A stretch of DNA of 18,150 bases, from the NCBI GenBank assembly GCA_016931085.1, contig JAFGFO010000108.1, positions 1-18,150 on the forward strand. The letters are read 5' to 3'. This document shows positions 14,580-18,150 of the stretch, one piece after another. Position 1 is the stretch's first letter; the number at the start of each line of letters is the position of its first letter. A program made the position numbers and the translations under genes. The notes beneath the pieces were generated by a model. That model made no database searches. It saw nothing but the letters and a program-made list of their open reading frames with translations, and had not been told where the DNA came from. Source of the stretch: Thermoflexales bacterium (GTDB lineage: Bacteria; Chloroflexota; Anaerolineae; Fen-1058).

Positions 14580-14615
14580 AAAACGTGTAACTATGGACTT
14601 CGCAGCGGGTCGCCC

Positions 14616-14634
14616 AAGGGGGCAACCTCCCCTT
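14616..14634 (-). terminator. Small hairpin at the hydrolase stop codon
   Basis: AAGGGG and CCCCTT (14634-14629 and 14621-14616 on the minus strand) pair around a 7-nt loop, beginning at the stop codon. The next T-run (six T) is about 30 nt further on, so this is at best a weak terminator. Confidence 0.3.
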
Positions 14635-16502
14635 TATCGTATCTTGGTCGGCAATTCTACAAACGACGGAAAACGGCCATTTGTCTGCAATTCAATCGTC
14701 GGAGTTACATCTTGGGGTATTCTTTCAAAGTTGGAAGCGTCATGCCCTGCGATAGCGATCCTCAAGCTATATCCTTTTTTTATGAGAACCGAGGTCGCAA
14801 ACATGCCTATTCTTAATTCAACCTTCTCACCCGGAACCATTTCCTGCCCATCCACTCTTTCATAAGAATGCCTGGGGCCCAAGATAACCCGACCTAAATC
14901 TCTTGACGTCTCGTTTCTGTGCAGTGCTCTTAATTGTCCTTCCGTGATATAGATCACTTCCCCGTCAGGCGAAACAGCCTCGAGATACACGTAAAATGCG
15001 CCATCCGTGGCAGTCGACGAGAGATTGAGGGTCGCAATAGGGTTCCCGGTAATCTCGAGATCGTTTTTCAGTGGTTCACTGGTATACGTGAGCAGTTTTT
15101 GATCTTCTTCAGACCTATCAGGATATATGACAGGTGGGGCGCCTAGATTTGTACGCCATCGATTATTCTTTCCGCTTGTTGCCGAAAAATCAATCGTGTA
15201 CTGGTTTGTCCCGCTTGTATCTTCAGGCATTGTCTCTTTCAGACTGCCGTCTGGATAGAAATAGAAAGGTGTCGTTGCAAAGCCCTTTACTGGCCAGGCC
15301 CTGGTCGTCTTCCATACACCTTCCCCCATTGTGTAGTACTTGATTTCTTTTCCTGAAAAGGCATCCTCGCCCTCCTTCAGGAATCCATCAAAAAAAGCAA
15401 CTACTTCTTCAGCTTGTGCTTCCAGAGATGCCCTAGGCAAGTTTGTCTCAAGAAAAGGATCGTACACTTGGTGACCGCCATGGTTCCAGGGGCCGATAAC
15501 AAGGTACTGGCTATTCTCATAAGTCAAAAACCTCTCAATGGCGCCATTCACCGTGCCGGCATCCAGCCACCCCACTCTAACGTAAAATGGGACGCCTGAT
15601 TTCTGAATGTCATCTTTACTGTAAAAAGGTGCAAGAGACTGCGCTGTATACTGATCTGAGAGCCTGTCATCGAAATAGGTTATAGCCTTGAACGCCTGTG
15701 CCACATCTGCATTGTCCCGTTCTTGTAGCGCCTGATTAAGCAATTGCTCATCTTTATCCTCATCAACCGGGGCTGTGCCATCCAAAAAAAGTCCTTTCTC
15801 CATATTAGCGTCATGGAGTGCCTGCGCTTCAGCCCAATTTTCTATCAAGAAACGGTTAGGAATGCCGCCTGGCATGATGTTGTGGTCTAGCGGCTCGAAA
15901 TCAGCGTAAAGAGGGGCGGCAGCGAAGAGCTTGGGATGATTCAATGCAACTGCCAGTTCGGCTGTATTTCCGCTGTAGGAAACTCCATATGTTCCTACTT
16001 TGCCATTTGACCAGGGCTGGTCAATAACCCAATCAATTACCTGTCCAATGTCGTCGATTTCCGCCTTTGACCACACCATGTCTCTTTTGCCAAAAGAAGC
16101 CCCTGAACCTCTTGCTTCAACCCTGACAAAAGCATATCCCTCCTCCATGAAAACGTGCCCACTGCCTAAATTCGCTTTTATGTCACCACCAACTTTTAAC
16201 ATGATATTGAGAAGAAACGTATGTTTTATGTCTGTTAGATAACAAGTGGTTTCTACAATGGCTGGAATCCGCTCCCTTTGCAAGTCCGGCGGAAGGGTGA
16301 TTCTCACGGCAATTTTCGTTCCATCCTTCATAGGGACATAAACTGACTGAAATTGCTCAAGCCCCGAAGGGGTAGTGGGAATAGCCGGGGGCGTAACACC
16401 GGCGACAATCACTGTTGCGGTCAACCCTGTCACGATCAGGAACAAAACAGCCAATATACGACTTGTGACCTTGAATATTTTTCTTCTTTGCAGCTTAAAC
16501 AT
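14634..16502 (-). CDS. CocE/NonD-family serine hydrolase (X-Pro dipeptidyl-peptidase-like), membrane-anchored or exported
   Basis: This 622-aa protein begins with positive residues and a hydrophobic segment (SRILAVLFLIVTGLTATVIVAGV, about 14-36), an N-terminal anchor or uncleaved signal. The alpha/beta-hydrolase domain has the nucleophile elbow TYGVSYSGN (S175), the acid WLDAGTVNG (D314) and GPWNHGG (H341). YVPMKDGTKIAVRITLPPD (55-73) and RVEARGSGAS (127-136) are further family landmarks. The C-terminal third is the beta-rich X-Pro/CocE jelly-roll domain. The family splits acyl, ester or peptide bonds; the substrate here is unknown. The ATG at 16502 follows GGAG by 8 nt. The gene looks clearly more AT-rich than its neighbours, which may mean lateral transfer. 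Confidence 0.88.
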   Translation of the reverse strand: MFKLQRRKIFKVTSRILAVLFLIVTGLTATVIVAGVTPPAIPTTPSGLEQFQSVYVPMKDGTKIAVRITLPPDLQRERIPAIVETTCYLTDIKHTFLLNIMLKVGGDIKANLGSGHVFMEEGYAFVRVEARGSGASFGKRDMVWSKAEIDDIGQVIDWVIDQPWSNGKVGTYGVSYSGNTAELAVALNHPKLFAAAPLYADFEPLDHNIMPGGIPNRFLIENWAEAQALHDANMEKGLFLDGTAPVDEDKDEQLLNQALQERDNADVAQAFKAITYFDDRLSDQYTAQSLAPFYSKDDIQKSGVPFYVRVGWLDAGTVNGAIERFLTYENSQYLVIGPWNHGGHQVYDPFLETNLPRASLEAQAEEVVAFFDGFLKEGEDAFSGKEIKYYTMGEGVWKTTRAWPVKGFATTPFYFYPDGSLKETMPEDTSGTNQYTIDFSATSGKNNRWRTNLGAPPVIYPDRSEEDQKLLTYTSEPLKNDLEITGNPIATLNLSSTATDGAFYVYLEAVSPDGEVIYITEGQLRALHRNETSRDLGRVILGPRHSYERVDGQEMVPGEKVELRIGMFATSVLIKKGYSLRIAIAGHDASNFERIPQDVTPTIELQTNGRFPSFVELPTKIR

Positions 16503-16504
16503 GT

Positions 16505-16612
16505 CTATTTCTCCAACTGGACAATATCTCGCACCTCATCAGTCACCCAAAGTGGACAGAGGCTGCCAAGTGCGAAAAAAAGCATTGCAAGAACGACAAT
16601 TGCAGTAATCAT
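16505..16612 (-). CDS. Small hydrophobic ORF, candidate single-span membrane peptide
   Basis: This 35-residue ORF starts at an ATG with GGAGAAGG just upstream and ends two bases before the hydrolase ATG. The N-terminal two-thirds, MITAIVVLAMLFFALGSLC, could span the membrane, followed by an acidic tail (WVTDEVRDIVQLEK). Its last codons contain the ribosome site of the hydrolase, so coupled translation or a leader role is possible. I do not recognise a family. The longer reading from 16792 lacks support. Protein status is uncertain. Confidence 0.4.
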   Translation of the reverse strand: MITAIVVLAMLFFALGSLCPLWVTDEVRDIVQLEK

Positions 16613-16828
16613 GACACCTTCTCCAGATTTAATGAGGCCGGCCCTACCCTGCAGAGGACAACTGGCCAATAGGTTGGTAAGATGTTTTGCGCCACACGAT
16701 CTAGTTCCAAGTATAAGGCATGTGCGCATTTTGCGGCTCAACCGCAGGGATGATCTTGGGTCAGACTTGAGGGGGATTTTGCAACTTGCCAAATCAGCGG
16801 TCGCAGTAACTGCTGACTTTTAAATAGC
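16613..16828. other. Non-coding stretch upstream of the small ORF and hydrolase
   Basis: No supported gene is seen. On the minus strand TTATACT occurs near 16715, but no -35 box is correctly spaced (TTGAGC lies 20 nt upstream), so a promoter is possible but weak. Together with the small ORF and the palindrome at 16829 this makes up the 373-nt gap between the hydrolase and the SPFH gene. Confidence 0.4.
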
Positions 16829-16856
16829 GTAGGCTGGCATAGGGATGCCAGCCTAC
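16829..16856. repeat. 12-bp perfect palindrome with 4-nt loop
   Basis: GTAGGCTGGCAT (16829-16840), AGGG, ATGCCAGCCTAC (16845-16856). It lies 19 nt past the stop of the SPFH-like gene. On the minus strand no T-run follows (GCTATTTAAAAG), so it is not a classical terminator. It may be a REP-like or MITE-like element, or a Rho-independent relic or transcript-end stabiliser. Confidence 0.65.
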
Positions 16857-16875
16857 AGGCTTGTTTGATAGTGGA

Positions 16876-18150
16876 TTAAGCTTGTGTCGTACTGACTTGA
16901 GAAGCCGGCTCGGCGCTCCCGCTTGCCTCAGGGCCCGCTGCCCCAGCGCCCGCTGTACTCAGCGGCCCTGGCCCCAGCCCCAGGCTCTCGGCCAGCGCCA
17001 GCAGCTTGGCCAGGAAGGCAGCCAGCGTGTCGAACGCGCCGTCGGACGGGCCGGTCTGCAACACCTTGAGCTCGTGCACCTCCGGCATGTGGGCCGCCAG
17101 CTCGGGCAGCTTTTCGATCAGCCGGTCCTTCAGGCTTAGCTCGTTGACGAGGTTCTCCACCTCTTGCTGCAAGCGGGCGATCCCGACCTGCTTTTCCTCC
17201 AGCTCCAGCTCGACGCGGTTGGTGGCCTCCTCCAGCTCGAGCTGCGCCAGGCGCTCCTGCCGCGTACGCGCCAACGTCGCCTCTTGCACCCGCTGGGCCA
17301 GCAAGGCGTCTTGCTCGTGGGCCAGCAGGGCCAGCTCGGCATCCAGTTTCTTAAAGGTGGTATCGCGCTCGATTCGCAGCCGCTCGGCCTCCAGCCTGTT
17401 TTCGGCCAGGCGGGTCTCTTCGGCCATTTCCTTGAGCGCCTGCTCGACCTCGAGCGCTTTGCGGCGGGCGCCGGCTTCGGCGTCGAGCCGGGCGTGCTCA
17501 ACGGCCTCTTCCTGGACGCGGCGCAGCTCGGCCAACTTTCGCTCCTGCTCGGCGCGGGCCGCCTCGAGCACCAGGCGCTGCTCGGACTCTTGCCGGATGA
17601 GCGCCGTCTTTTCCTCCAGCCTGATCTTTTGTTGGGCCGATTCCTGCTCCTTGACCAGACGGTTGTACTCTTCGGCCAGCCGGACGCTCAGGGCCTCGGT
17701 CTGCGTGCTCTGCTTGGTCCGCTCGATCTCCAGCATGGCCTCGGCCTCGCCGGTCTCAGCCGACTTGCGGTTTTTCAGCTCCGCCTGGCGGATCTCGTCC
17801 TGGGTTTGGAGGCGGCTGACCTGGGCGTTCTTGTCCTGCAAGTTGCGGAACGGCGCTTGCAGGTTCTCCCACAGGCGCTGCGAGCTGACGTAGGCCTCCT
17901 TGAGCTGTACCGTGACGATCTTGATGCCCAGCCCTTCGCCGGCGGTCTGGCCGCCGCTGGTGCGCCCCTCGGCCACGGTCTTGAGCCGCGTGGTCAGCTC
18001 CTCAATGATCGGCTCCTTGTCGGTGAGCACCTCTTCGATGCTCATGGTGGCAATCTTGTCCTTGATGGCCGCCTCGGCCTGCTCGCGCAGTTGGGCGTTG
18101 ACGATGCCCAGCGGGTCACGCAGGTCGGAAAAGTCGAGCTTGCGGTAGGC
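16876..18150 (-). CDS. SPFH/flotillin-like coiled-coil protein, C-terminal part (partial, open at right edge)
   Basis: The frame is open to the window edge; 424 residues are visible and the N-terminus is missing. An ATG at 18045 is internal: the in-frame codons before it (YRKLDFSDLRDP, then VNAQLREQAEAAIKDKIATM) belong to the same domain. Residues up to about 100 are the end of an SPFH/Band-7 domain (EELTTRLK, LGIKIVTVQLKEAYVS). A long charged coiled coil rich in Glu, Ala, Arg and Leu fills roughly 100-340. A helical segment (DGAFDTLAAFLAKLLALAESLG) and a low-complexity Gly/Ala/Ser/Pro tail ending STTQA follow. SPFH proteins form membrane-associated oligomeric scaffolds. The exact subfamily and partners cannot be told from this end. 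The palindrome at 16829 follows its stop. Confidence 0.75.
   Translation of the reverse strand, partial: AYRKLDFSDLRDPLGIVNAQLREQAEAAIKDKIATMSIEEVLTDKEPIIEELTTRLKTVAEGRTSGGQTAGEGLGIKIVTVQLKEAYVSSQRLWENLQAPFRNLQDKNAQVSRLQTQDEIRQAELKNRKSAETGEAEAMLEIERTKQSTQTEALSVRLAEEYNRLVKEQESAQQKIRLEEKTALIRQESEQRLVLEAARAEQERKLAELRRVQEEAVEHARLDAEAGARRKALEVEQALKEMAEETRLAENRLEAERLRIERDTTFKKLDAELALLAHEQDALLAQRVQEATLARTRQERLAQLELEEATNRVELELEEKQVGIARLQQEVENLVNELSLKDRLIEKLPELAAHMPEVHELKVLQTGPSDGAFDTLAAFLAKLLALAESLGLGPGPLSTAGAGAAGPEASGSAEPASQVSTTQA

Noticed and set aside
16613..16792. 95-residue version of the small ORF before the hydrolase
   Set aside because: The added part has no ribosome site and no protein-like pattern; only the last 35 residues have start support.
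17006..17893. Plus-strand Ser/Arg-rich frame
   Set aside because: It is an antisense shadow of the Glu/Ala/Arg-rich coiled coil of the SPFH-like gene.

Overview
The window is GC-rich, densely coded DNA from an anaerobic bacterium. The gene families and the short 6-7-nt repeats between genes suggest a Chloroflexota/Anaerolineae-like genome, but that placement is inference. No RNA gene, insertion sequence or CRISPR array was seen.

Region 1 (about 1-9700, all minus strand) is one long operon read right to left from a promoter at about 9625-9653 and still open at the left edge. Its order is hdrC, hdrB, a DRTGG-domain protein, a histidine-kinase-type ATPase, a PHP-domain protein, a SpoIIE-like protein, the N-terminal half of HdrA, nuoE, an HndB-like [2Fe-2S] protein, nuoF, and a fusion of a NuoG-type iron-sulfur module with the C-terminal half of HdrA. 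NuoE, HndB and NuoF should exchange electrons with NAD(H), the two HdrA pieces should hold flavin and iron-sulfur centres, and HdrBC should work on a disulfide or similar acceptor. I infer a soluble flavin-based electron-bifurcating or confurcating complex. The four-gene DRTGG/ATPase/PHP/SpoIIE block is the set normally found beside NAD-linked [FeFe]-hydrogenases; here it sits between hdrCB and hdrA. No hydrogenase catalytic domain is visible, although the operon continues off the left edge.

Two features stand out. The HdrA N-half carries an in-frame TGA where HdrA normally has cysteine. It is followed at a suitable distance by a perfect 7-bp hairpin with a GGUC loop, so it is very probably a selenoprotein read through a bacterial SECIS. 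In addition, HdrA is split inside its inserted ferredoxin domain, and its second half has been joined to a NuoG-like N-terminus.

Region 2 (9700-12300, plus strand) holds a flippase-like (LPG_synthase_TM) membrane protein and an FAD-dependent amine-oxidase-type oxidoreductase, probably one unit for envelope lipid or isoprenoid chemistry. Region 3 (12351-14523, minus) is a NarL-type two-component pair. Region 4 (14634-16612, minus) is a more AT-rich CocE/NonD-family hydrolase preceded by a tiny membrane-peptide ORF. Region 5 (16876 to the right edge, minus) is the C-terminal part of an SPFH/flotillin-like coiled-coil protein, with a 12-bp palindrome just beyond its 3' end.
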